Source: Clostridia bacterium (lineage in GTDB: Bacteria; Bacillota; Clostridia; Christensenellales; Borkfalkiaceae). From it: 64,000 nucleotides of DNA. The stretch's first letter is position 1. Each line of letters starts with the position of its first letter. The notes under the pieces are model-generated. The model worked only from the letters and a program-made list of their open reading frames with translations. It was not told the origin of the DNA and made no database searches. Shown here one piece after another: positions 51,653 to 59,486 of this stretch. The stretch spans positions 180,674 to 244,673 of the forward strand of contig JAFQEA010000005.1 of NCBI GenBank assembly GCA_017399185.1. The letters run 5' to 3'. The position numbers and the translations under genes were made by a program.

Positions 51653-53074
51653 ATGACAGACGGAAACCAACTTATTGAAAAATTGTTAAACCATGCCAAA
51701 GCCCACCTTGAACTTTCCGATTACGACTTACCCTGTAAGCGTAGTCTGTTAAGGTATATTTTGCGTGTGGAAGATAATACTCCTGCTCCCGTTGACCAGA
51801 TTATGGACGGGCAAAGCCTTAAAAAGGAGCTTATAAGCTACGCTTTAGAAAAGGGCTTGACCTACGGCGACAGCACAAGCGGCTTTGCTTCTTTTGTTAT
51901 GAGCTTGTTATCACCGCTTCCGTCTGCCGTAAACAAAAAGTTCCGCACAATGCGCGAACAGCTTGGCGCGGCTTCTGCTTGCGAATATTTATATTCGCTT
52001 TCCGTTGGTGATTGGGGCATTGACGGGCTTTCGCTTGACAAAAAGACCAGGCTTTACAGCCAGGACGGACCCATTGAAATCCTTGTTGCAAATACTTTAA
52101 GCGCTGAAGACGGTTGCCCCGTTGAGCCGCGTATTGAGCATTGCGATTGCAACGACGTCGTGCGCTCGGTTAGTATTTCACTTGACGGCGAAGAATGTGT
52201 TTTGCAATACGTGTCTTCGTTAAGCCGTGATGAAGAATGCTTTATCTATTCAAAAAACAAGGCGTTTTTACCGCCCTTTGACACAAAAATAAACGCTATG
52301 CTTGACTTTATCGAATATATACCCGATTATTCAATCACGGCAACTAATAATCCGCTATTTATTGCTAAAAATCAGCCTGCGTTCGTTGCAGGTAGGTTCA
52401 CGCCGACAGCCTTTACGGTAAAGCCTGATTTTTCACTTGAATCCAAGGCTTATCCCGACGTTGAAATTTCACTTTTCCACCAGATAAATTCGGGCGTAAG
52501 GCTTCAATCATTTAACCGCAACACCCTAGAGCGCTTGTCAACGGAGATTTTAACCGCTTGGCATAACTATCAAGACCAAAATATCGGTCTAACGGGCGTT
52601 CAGGGCGACGGCGCAGGTCAAAATTTTGCTTCAGTCTGCGTGCGTTATACAAAAGACGGCAGATACTGCGTTGATATTGCGCTTACGTGTAAAAAGTCCG
52701 TGCCTGACGGATTTGGAAAAGCTTTTTCAAACTTTGCAGGCGATTTAGGGCCTGAAGCGCTGTTCGGTATGGTAATTTTAACTGAAAAATTTAACGACGT
52801 GCTCAAAATGATAAGCGCCGTCTTAACCAAGAAAATTCCGCTTGATAACAGCCTGTTTACGGAAAGAGCGCCGCTATATGGCTTTGAAGAATTTTTAAAC
52901 GGCATAATTGCTGATTTAGGCTACTTTAAAGACGAGCAAAAGGCGCAAAACCAACTTAAGACAGCAATGACTGCCGCTATCAAAAGGGCTATTAAGGATA
53001 AATCACCGTTTGGCTTTGACGACGACGGCACGCGTAGCTTTAAAATCTTTTTATCAACCGTTGACGTAAAGTAG
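51653..53074 (+). CDS. GalT class II-like protein lacking the usual active site
   Basis: 473 residues. The N-terminal LIEKLLNHAKAHLELSDYD, the LLSPLPSAVNKKFRTM segment and the pattern around CEYLYSLS match class II (Firmicutes-type) galactose-1-phosphate uridylyltransferases, as does the region CVLQYVSSLSRDEECFIYSKNKAFLPPFDTK and LLDFIEYIPDYSITATNNPLF. Where those enzymes have the nucleotidyl-histidine segment (GGSILSHDHFQGG type), this one has IAKNQPAFVAGRF without His. It is therefore probably not a working GalT. Single gene with its own promoter and terminator. Confidence 0.6.
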   Translation: MTDGNQLIEKLLNHAKAHLELSDYDLPCKRSLLRYILRVEDNTPAPVDQIMDGQSLKKELISYALEKGLTYGDSTSGFASFVMSLLSPLPSAVNKKFRTMREQLGAASACEYLYSLSVGDWGIDGLSLDKKTRLYSQDGPIEILVANTLSAEDGCPVEPRIEHCDCNDVVRSVSISLDGEECVLQYVSSLSRDEECFIYSKNKAFLPPFDTKINAMLDFIEYIPDYSITATNNPLFIAKNQPAFVAGRFTPTAFTVKPDFSLESKAYPDVEISLFHQINSGVRLQSFNRNTLERLSTEILTAWHNYQDQNIGLTGVQGDGAGQNFASVCVRYTKDGRYCVDIALTCKKSVPDGFGKAFSNFAGDLGPEALFGMVILTEKFNDVLKMISAVLTKKIPLDNSLFTERAPLYGFEEFLNGIIADLGYFKDEQKAQNQLKTAMTAAIKRAIKDKSPFGFDDDGTRSFKIFLSTVDVK

Positions 53075-53142
53075 TAAAGTGAATATATATTCACTTAAAA
53101 ATTTGTTTTTTACGACTAAAAAATGAATAAATTGTGCTAATT

Positions 53143-53166
53143 AAGGGTGCTTTTGCGCCCTTTTTT
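53143..53166 (+). terminator. Terminator after the GalT-like gene
   Basis: AAGGGTGC TTTT GCGCCCTTTTTT. Confidence 0.85.
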
Positions 53167-53168
53167 GA

Positions 53169-53198
53169 TTGCCAATTTTCACAAAACAATGTTATAAT
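53169..53198 (+). promoter_or_regulatory. Promoter of the carboxyltransferase operon
   Basis: TTGCCA (53169-53174), 18 bases, TATAAT (53193-53198). Confidence 0.65.
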
Positions 53199-53228
53199 GT
53201 ACGTGAAAAGATTATAATGGAGGCATAT

Positions 53229-54611
53229 ATGGACAAAATAAATGCACTAAAGGATAGAAAAAGTCACCTTTATTCTATCTCAAGCGCAGTCAGAGAGAAC
53301 ATAAATAAGCTCACCGACGAAAAAAGCTTTGTTGAGCTTGATGCTTTTGCTTTCTCTCATAATGCTTTTTATGATACAGATATCTACGGCGAAGGCGTGG
53401 TTACAGGCTTTTCACTTATCGACAATAAGCCGTGCTACGTTGTTGCAATTAACTTTGAAATTTTAAACGGCGGGTTAGGTCAAGGCGGTTGCGAAAAGAT
53501 TATTAAGTGCCTTGACAAAGCAGGCGTATCAGGCGCACCCGTTGTTTACTTGCTTTCATCAAACGGCGTTTTAGCAGGTGAAGGCGTTACCGCGCTTGAA
53601 GGCATTGCGCGCGTTTTGGCAAAGGTAAACGAGCTTGCTGACCGCGTTCCCCAATTTGCAGTTTGCAGCGGTAAGCTTTTAGGCTCACCGTCACTTATTG
53701 CAGCCGCTTGCGACTATAAATATTTTATTAACGACGCTTGCGTTTGCTATGATAGTCCGTACGTTGTCTGCGCAAAAAGCAAGGTAAGCCTTGACGAAGC
53801 CAAAGCAGGCGGCAGCGCTTGCGCTAACGGCTTATGCGACTTTGTTGTGGAAGATTTTGAACAGGTCAGGGAAAGTATTACTAAAATCCTTAATATTTTA
53901 CCTAACTATTCTCAAGCGGTTATCGATGAAGACGATTTAAACCGCACCGCACCAAACTTAAACCAAAAAGCCTGCGCAAAATGCTTGCTTGAAGCCGTTT
54001 ACGATAAAAACAGCTTTGTGACCTTAAACGAAGGTTTTGCAAAGGAAGCTGTAACTTCTATCGGCAGGGTGGGCGGTCACGCCGTTGCAACGATAATCTT
54101 TGACGGCGAAGACGGCGTTGAGCTTACTAACGAAAACGTTGACAAGGTTACGTCCTTTATCTATTACGCAACCGACAACAATTTGCCAATCATAACCTTT
54201 GTAAATACGCTTGGCATTAAAGCAGATTTACAAACCGCAGCTTCACCTATAATGAAAAACGTCACCAGCCTGATTTATGCGTTAAGCTATGGCAATCAAG
54301 TGCCGCGCATCAACGTGGTTTACGGTAAGGCAATCGGACTTGGTTATACCTTATTTGCAACCAAGGCACACGGCGTGGATTACAGCATAGCTTTTGCAAA
54401 CGCGCTTATCTCACCGATAAGCGACAGCGTTGGCGCAGAAATGCATTTTGCTGAAGTTGGCGGAAACAAAGAAGAGCTTAAAAACAAGTTCCGTGAAGAA
54501 GACATGGATGCAATGAACACAGCTAAAAAGGCTTGTTTGGATAACGTTATTGAACCGGCACACGTGCGTCAGCACGTAATTGCGGCGCTTCAGATGCTTA
54601 CGGGGTGCTAA
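53229..54611 (+). CDS. Divergent acyl-CoA carboxyltransferase subunit
   Basis: 460 residues of the carboxyl transferase (crotonase-fold) family, two half domains. First half: FVELDAFAFSHN...YGEGVVTGF, SSNGVLAGEGVTALEGIARVLAKV. Second half: SIGRVGGHAVATIIFDGEDGVELTNENVDKVTSFIYYATDNNLPIITFVNTLG, GKAIGLGYTLFA. The glycine-rich oxyanion segments are altered compared with propionyl-CoA or methylmalonyl-CoA carboxylases. Start at 53229 (MDKINALKDRK) follows TGGAGGC; an in-frame ATG at 53217 is less well placed. Followed by gamma-like, biotin-carrier and OadA-like genes. CoA substrate not determined. Confidence 0.78.
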   Translation: MDKINALKDRKSHLYSISSAVRENINKLTDEKSFVELDAFAFSHNAFYDTDIYGEGVVTGFSLIDNKPCYVVAINFEILNGGLGQGGCEKIIKCLDKAGVSGAPVVYLLSSNGVLAGEGVTALEGIARVLAKVNELADRVPQFAVCSGKLLGSPSLIAAACDYKYFINDACVCYDSPYVVCAKSKVSLDEAKAGGSACANGLCDFVVEDFEQVRESITKILNILPNYSQAVIDEDDLNRTAPNLNQKACAKCLLEAVYDKNSFVTLNEGFAKEAVTSIGRVGGHAVATIIFDGEDGVELTNENVDKVTSFIYYATDNNLPIITFVNTLGIKADLQTAASPIMKNVTSLIYALSYGNQVPRINVVYGKAIGLGYTLFATKAHGVDYSIAFANALISPISDSVGAEMHFAEVGGNKEELKNKFREEDMDAMNTAKKACLDNVIEPAHVRQHVIAALQMLTGC

Positions 54612-54612
54612 A

Positions 54613-54909
54613 ATGATTAATATGCTACTGACGGGTACGTTGGATAAGACCTTCGTTTTCCTGCTTGGCGCGGCAGTTGCCCTTTTATTGGTAATCGTCG
54701 TGTTACTGATAGCTCTGCTTGCAACAAGTGCTAAACGTTCGGCAAAAGCCCAACAATCCCCACAAATTGTAAACCCATCACAAACCACCGCGCAGGATGA
54801 CCAAGTCCCGGCACACGTTGCGGCAATCATAAGCGCGGTTATCACCGCTTATTACCAGGAAGAAGGTAACGATTGCGAATTCCAAATCAGAAAAATCAAG
54901 AGAGTTTAG
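54613..54909 (+). CDS. OadG-like small membrane subunit
   Basis: 98 residues: one membrane helix (about 15-40, FVFLLGAAVALLLVIVVLLIALL), a Gln/Ser-rich linker and a C-terminal HVAAIISAVITAYYQ and IRKIKRV segment typical of gamma subunits of Na+-pumping decarboxylases. Starts one base after the carboxyltransferase stop. Would anchor the soluble subunits at the membrane. Confidence 0.75.
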   Translation: MINMLLTGTLDKTFVFLLGAAVALLLVIVVLLIALLATSAKRSAKAQQSPQIVNPSQTTAQDDQVPAHVAAIISAVITAYYQEEGNDCEFQIRKIKRV

Positions 54910-54927
54910 TGAGAAAGGAGAATAATT

Positions 54928-55347
54928 ATGCGTAATTTTTTAGTAACCGTTGACGGTAGACAATATCAAGTAAGCGTAGAAGAAGTTAAAGGCGGTTTCC
55001 CACAACCACAGCCTGTTCAAGTACCCGTTGCACCCGCTGCACCCGTTGCACCCGTTCAAGCTGCACCCGTTCAAGCGCCACAGCAAGAAGCCGCACCACA
55101 GCCTGCACCTACGGCACCTGTTCAAGCCCCACAAGACGGCTATAAATACACTGCACCAATGCCTGGCATGATTAAAAAGCTTTCATTATCTAGTGGTAGC
55201 CAAGTTAAAAAAGGTGACGTTGTTTTAGTCCTTGAAGCAATGAAGATGGATAACGACTTAACTGCACCTTGCGATGGCGTTATCACTTATTGCGTATCTG
55301 AAGGCGCAAACGTTGATTCAGGCGCAGTATTAGCAGTTATCGCGTAA
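54928..55347 (+). CDS. Biotin carboxyl carrier protein
   Basis: 139 residues: short N-terminal beta part (RNFLVTVDGRQYQVSVEE), a 55-residue Pro/Ala/Gln/Val swivel linker, then the biotinyl domain with VLEAMKMDN, Lys being the biotin site. AGAAAGGAGAA precedes the start. Part of the carboxyltransferase operon. Confidence 0.93.
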   Translation: MRNFLVTVDGRQYQVSVEEVKGGFPQPQPVQVPVAPAAPVAPVQAAPVQAPQQEAAPQPAPTAPVQAPQDGYKYTAPMPGMIKKLSLSSGSQVKKGDVVLVLEAMKMDNDLTAPCDGVITYCVSEGANVDSGAVLAVIA

Positions 55348-55400
55348 GTTAACCGCTGATTAACAGACATAGTCTGTTACCATAAATACGGAGTATTAAA

Positions 55401-56807
55401 ATGGCAAAAAGAGTATATATTACCGAAACAATTTTGCGTGACGCGCACCAATCCCAAGCGGCAACGCGTATGACGTTAGAGCAAATGCTGCCTGTTTTGG
55501 ACCAGCTTGATGAAGTGGGATATTACTCACTTGAAGCCTGGGGCGGGGCAACGTTTGATTCCTGCTTGCGTTTTTTAAACGAAGACCCATGGGAAAGATT
55601 ACGTATCTTAAAATCCCATTTAAAAAAGACGCCTATCCAAATGCTGTTAAGGGGGCAAAACCTTTTAGGCTACAAGCATTATTCTGACGACGTCGTTGAC
55701 GAATTCGTTCGTTTATCCATTAAAAACGGCGTATCAATCGTAAGGGTTTTTGACGCTTTGAACGACGTAAGAAACCTTGAAACGGCTATGAAGGCAATTA
55801 AAAAATACGGCGGTATCTGCGAAGCCGCAATTTGCTATACGTTAAGCCCTGTACACACTAACGAATATTTCGTTAAGCTTGCCAAAACCCTTGAAGACAT
55901 GGGCGCTGACAATATTTGTATCAAGGATATGGCTAACCTTTTATTACCTTACACCGTTTATGAGCTTGTTAAGGAAATGAAAAAGGTATTAAAGCCCGAA
56001 ACAAAAATTCACCTTCACACCCACAACACGTCGGGCACGGGTGATATGGTCAACCTTAAGGCTATCGAAGCCGGTTGTGATATCGTTGACTGCGCTTTAT
56101 CGGCTCTTGGTAACGGTACTGCCCAGCCTGCAACCGAGCCAATGGTCGCAACCCTTCAGCAAAGCGATTACGACACAGGCATTGACCTTAATAAATTATT
56201 ACCGATAACAGAGTACTTCCGCGGTGTTGCCGACCAGCTTAAAAAGGACGGCTTCCTATCCGAAAAGGTATTAAAGGTTGATATCAACACCTTAATTTAC
56301 CAAGTACCCGGCGGTATGCTTTCAAACCTTATCAGCCAATTAAAGCAACAAAACAAGAGCGAAAAGCTTATGGACGTTTTAGCCGAAGTACCTAACGTAA
56401 GAAAGGATTGCGGTTATCCACCACTTGTTACGCCAAGCAGTCAGATTGTTGGTACTCAAGCCGTATTGAACGTTTTAATGGGCGAAAGATACAAAATGGT
56501 TACCAAGGAATTCAAATCCATTTTAAAGGGCGAATACGGCAGATTGCCTGCACCTTGCGACAGTGAAGTCGTTGCAAAAATCGTCGGGGACGAAAGGATT
56601 ATTACTCACCGCCCGGCAGACGATATTGAGCCAGAGCTTGAAAAATACCGCAGTGAATGTGCTGAATACGCAACCTGCGAAGAAGACGTTTTGTCTTACG
56701 CCGTATTCAATCAGGTTGCAGTTAATTTCTTTAAGTACCGCCTTGCTAAAAACCAGGGCGTTGATAAGGATATGGCAGCAAACGGCAACAAGGTTTATCC
56801 TTGCTAA
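55401..56807 (+). CDS. Oxaloacetate/pyruvate carboxyltransferase subunit (OadA/PycB type)
   Basis: 468 residues, HMG-lyase-like barrel. LRDAHQSQAATRM supplies the metal-binding Asp and DAHQS signature; ICIKDMANLLLPY holds the carbamylated Lys; KIHLHTHNTSGTGD the metal His. A C-terminal conserved carboxylase domain is present but no biotin domain, which is on a separate gene. It transfers CO2 between oxaloacetate and biotin. Ends the operon; no OadB-like ion pump lies nearby. Confidence 0.9.
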   Translation: MAKRVYITETILRDAHQSQAATRMTLEQMLPVLDQLDEVGYYSLEAWGGATFDSCLRFLNEDPWERLRILKSHLKKTPIQMLLRGQNLLGYKHYSDDVVDEFVRLSIKNGVSIVRVFDALNDVRNLETAMKAIKKYGGICEAAICYTLSPVHTNEYFVKLAKTLEDMGADNICIKDMANLLLPYTVYELVKEMKKVLKPETKIHLHTHNTSGTGDMVNLKAIEAGCDIVDCALSALGNGTAQPATEPMVATLQQSDYDTGIDLNKLLPITEYFRGVADQLKKDGFLSEKVLKVDINTLIYQVPGGMLSNLISQLKQQNKSEKLMDVLAEVPNVRKDCGYPPLVTPSSQIVGTQAVLNVLMGERYKMVTKEFKSILKGEYGRLPAPCDSEVVAKIVGDERIITHRPADDIEPELEKYRSECAEYATCEEDVLSYAVFNQVAVNFFKYRLAKNQGVDKDMAANGNKVYPC

Positions 56808-56822
56808 TAAACTAAATTAAAC

Positions 56823-56851
56823 TATGGCGGGGGCTTTTGCTCCCGCCATAT
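56823..56851 (+). terminator. Strong hairpin after the carboxyltransferase operon
   Basis: TATGGCGGGGGC TTTT GCTCCCGCCATA, long GC-rich stem without a T tract; could be a weak terminator or a 3' RNA stabiliser. Confidence 0.6.
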
Positions 56852-56900
56852 CCGATAAATAAACAATTTTACCGCTAAAAGCGGTAACTTTTGGTGACGT

Positions 56901-58112
56901 ATGAAAACTATTGTAATCGGCGGCGGAGCTGCAGGGCTTATTGCCGCTTACTTTTCAGCAAAAAAGGGCGATAAAACCATTTTGATTGAAAAGAACGAAA
57001 AATTAGGTAAAAAGATTTATATCACGGGTAAAGGAAGGTGCAACGTCACCAACCTTTGCGAGCCGCAAGACTTTCTAAACAGCGTGGTTAACAACGCACG
57101 CTTTTTATCGGGTGCAATTTACGGCTTTACCCCGCGCGATATGATGGATTTATTGGAAGAAAACGGCCTGCCGTTAAAGGTTGAACGCGGCAACCGTGTT
57201 TTCCCCGTGTCGGATAAGTCAAGCGACGTTATTAAAACGCTTGCAAATATGTGTAAGTTTGCAGGTGTTGAAGTCTTGCTTAACCAAACGGTTGAAGGCA
57301 TAACTGCGGCCGACGGGAAGGTTTGCGGCGTTAAAACCGATTTGGGCGATTATACCTGCGATAAGGTCATTGTTGCAACCGGTGGTGTTTCTTATGCGCT
57401 TACAGGCTCAACGGGTGACGGATATACCTTTGCTAAAGCGTTAGGGCATAAAATAATTCCGCCCGTGCAAGCGCTTGCACCAATGAAGATAAAGGGCGAT
57501 TATCCTGCCCGCCTTGCAGGGCTTTCGCTTAAAAACGTAACCCTTAACGTAACCTATCAGGGTAAGCTTGTTTCATCGGAGTTTGGTGAAATGCTTTTCA
57601 CCCACCAAGGCGTTTCTGGACCAATAGTTTTAACGACCACAAGCAAGATTAACCGTCTTGACAAAAAGGATTTATCGCTTGCAATCGACTTTAAGCCCGC
57701 CCTTGACGAAAAAACCCTTGACAACAGATTAATCCGTGAGTTTTCTGCCCAGAGCGCAAGGGCAATTAAAAACGTGTTAGACCAGCTTTTACCAATGTCG
57801 CTTATACCCGTCGTTATCGAACGCACGGGCATTGCGCCAGATAAAAAGGCAGGGGAGATCAGCCGTGCCGAAAGACAGTCTATTATCCGCGTGCTTAAAG
57901 GCTTTACGCTTGATTTGGAGTCTTTTGCCCCATTTAGCGAAGCAATCGTAACCGCAGGCGGCGTTTCGGTTAAAGAAGTCAACCCCAAAACCATGGAAAG
58001 TAAACTTATAAAGGGCTTGTACTTTGCAGGCGAAGTTTTAGACGTTGACGCATACACCGGTGGCTTTAATTTGCAAATTGCCTTTGCAACGGGTGCAAGG
58101 GCAGGTAGTTAA
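56901..58112 (+). CDS. HI0933/BaiN-type flavoprotein oxidoreductase
   Basis: 403 residues. N-terminal FAD fold VIGGGAAGLIAAYFSA with Glu at the second strand end, GKGRCNVTN, and the C-terminal TAGGVSVKEVNPKTMESKLIKGLYFAGEVLDVDAYTGGFNLQIA. These match the HI0933/YhiN family of NAD(P)/FAD oxidoreductases. Substrate is not established for most members. It sits before cmk with 105 bases between, including a promoter. Confidence 0.9.
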   Translation: MKTIVIGGGAAGLIAAYFSAKKGDKTILIEKNEKLGKKIYITGKGRCNVTNLCEPQDFLNSVVNNARFLSGAIYGFTPRDMMDLLEENGLPLKVERGNRVFPVSDKSSDVIKTLANMCKFAGVEVLLNQTVEGITAADGKVCGVKTDLGDYTCDKVIVATGGVSYALTGSTGDGYTFAKALGHKIIPPVQALAPMKIKGDYPARLAGLSLKNVTLNVTYQGKLVSSEFGEMLFTHQGVSGPIVLTTTSKINRLDKKDLSLAIDFKPALDEKTLDNRLIREFSAQSARAIKNVLDQLLPMSLIPVVIERTGIAPDKKAGEISRAERQSIIRVLKGFTLDLESFAPFSEAIVTAGGVSVKEVNPKTMESKLIKGLYFAGEVLDVDAYTGGFNLQIAFATGARAGS

Positions 58113-58159
58113 GGTCGCTTAAAATTAATTACAAAAGTTAAAATCCACCCTTAAACCAC

Positions 58160-58189
58160 TTTACAAATCTATCAAAATTATATTATAAT
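58160..58189 (+). promoter_or_regulatory. Promoter of cmk-plsC-ispH/S1
   Basis: TTTACA (58160-58165), 18 bases, TATAAT (58184-58189). Confidence 0.6.
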
Positions 58190-58217
58190 AAATCGGAAAT
58201 TTAAGGAGAGAGAGTTT

Positions 58218-58871
58218 ATGCTTAACATTGCTATTGACGGGCCAAGCGGAAGCGGTAAGAGTACTGTTGCAGACCTACTTGCAAAACAGCTTGATATTTT
58301 ACATCTTGATACGGGTGCAATGTACAGGGCTTGTGCTTTAGGCGCAGTTAAGCGTAATATTGACTGTCTTTGCGAAGAAAAGGTAAAAGACTACGTTAAG
58401 GATATTGATTTACAAATCAAGTACGAAAACGGCAGACAGGTCACTATTTTGGACGGGGTTGACGTTTCAAAGGAAATCCGTAATAACGAAGTTTCACTTA
58501 TGGCGTCTAACATATCGTCGCTTTCTTGCGTTCGTGAAAAAATGGTTGAAATGCAGCGCGAAGTCGCCCGCCTTAACGATTGCATTATGGACGGGCGTGA
58601 TATCGGCACGGTTGTTTTGCCAAACGCAAGCCATAAGTTTTTCCTTACGGCTTCTGCTGAAGTCAGGGCAGAACGCAGGTTTAAGGAATTGACCGAAAAA
58701 GGTCAGACCGTTGATTTTGAAGAGCTTCTAAAGGAAATTAACTTGCGCGATTATAACGATAGTCATCGCAAAATCGCACCGCTTAAGCAGGCTGAAGACG
58801 CGCATTTTATAGACTCGTCCGATAAGTCTGTTGAAGAAGTAGTTGATTTCATTATTTCTATAATAAAATAG
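58218..58871 (+). CDS. cmk: Cytidylate kinase
   Basis: 217 residues, full length. P-loop IDGPSGSGKST, LDTGAMYRA, and GRDIGTVVLPNA are the CMP kinase signature. It phosphorylates CMP and dCMP. AAGGAGAGAG precedes the ATG. First gene of the cmk-plsC-ispH/S1 operon common in Clostridia. Confidence 0.96.
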   Translation: MLNIAIDGPSGSGKSTVADLLAKQLDILHLDTGAMYRACALGAVKRNIDCLCEEKVKDYVKDIDLQIKYENGRQVTILDGVDVSKEIRNNEVSLMASNISSLSCVREKMVEMQREVARLNDCIMDGRDIGTVVLPNASHKFFLTASAEVRAERRFKELTEKGQTVDFEELLKEINLRDYNDSHRKIAPLKQAEDAHFIDSSDKSVEEVVDFIISIIK

Positions 58872-58891
58872 CAAACTTAAAAAGGTTTCAA

Positions 58892-59479
58892 ATGTACAAG
58901 CTTGTCAGAGTAATCACGCACACCTTTACAAAAGTATTTTTTCCGTTCAGGCGGATAAATCACAAGCAGGCTGTGCAAACCCCGTGCGTAATCGTAAGCA
59001 ATCACTTGTCAAATTGCGATGCGTTCATAGTGGGTTCAATTTATAATCATAAGATTTACGCCCTCACCAAAAAGGAACTCTTTAAAGGTAAGGGTGTTTC
59101 TTGGTTTTTAAGGACTTTAGGCGGTATCCCCATTGACCGTGATACGCCCGATGCTTCCACTATTTTGCGCTGTGTAAGACTTTTAAAGGGGGGCGACAAG
59201 CTATTAATTTTCCCCGAAGGCACGCGCAATAAATCGGGTGAAAAGCTATTGCCTTTAAAAAGCGGCGCGGCACTTTTTGCAATTAAGGCAAAAGTACCAA
59301 TCCAGCCCGTATTTATTGACAGACCAAGTAAATTTTTACGCCTTAATCACGTTATCGTTGGCGAGCCTGTTTCGTTGGAGCAGTATTATAACGTACCGCT
59401 CACACCCGAGGTTTTAGCTGAAGCCGACGCGCTTATTAAAGACAGCCTTTTAAAAACGTCTGAAATCAGCGTAAGGTAG
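58892..59479 (+). CDS. plsC: 1-acyl-sn-glycerol-3-phosphate acyltransferase
   Basis: 195 residues with the intact HX4D motif (NHLSNCD) and FPEGTRNKSG. It adds the second acyl chain in phosphatidic acid synthesis. Placed 20 bases after cmk and 7 before ispH. The complete motif contrasts with the altered PlsC-like protein at 47209. Confidence 0.93.
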   Translation: MYKLVRVITHTFTKVFFPFRRINHKQAVQTPCVIVSNHLSNCDAFIVGSIYNHKIYALTKKELFKGKGVSWFLRTLGGIPIDRDTPDASTILRCVRLLKGGDKLLIFPEGTRNKSGEKLLPLKSGAALFAIKAKVPIQPVFIDRPSKFLRLNHVIVGEPVSLEQYYNVPLTPEVLAEADALIKDSLLKTSEISVR

Positions 59480-59486
59480 GTGGATT

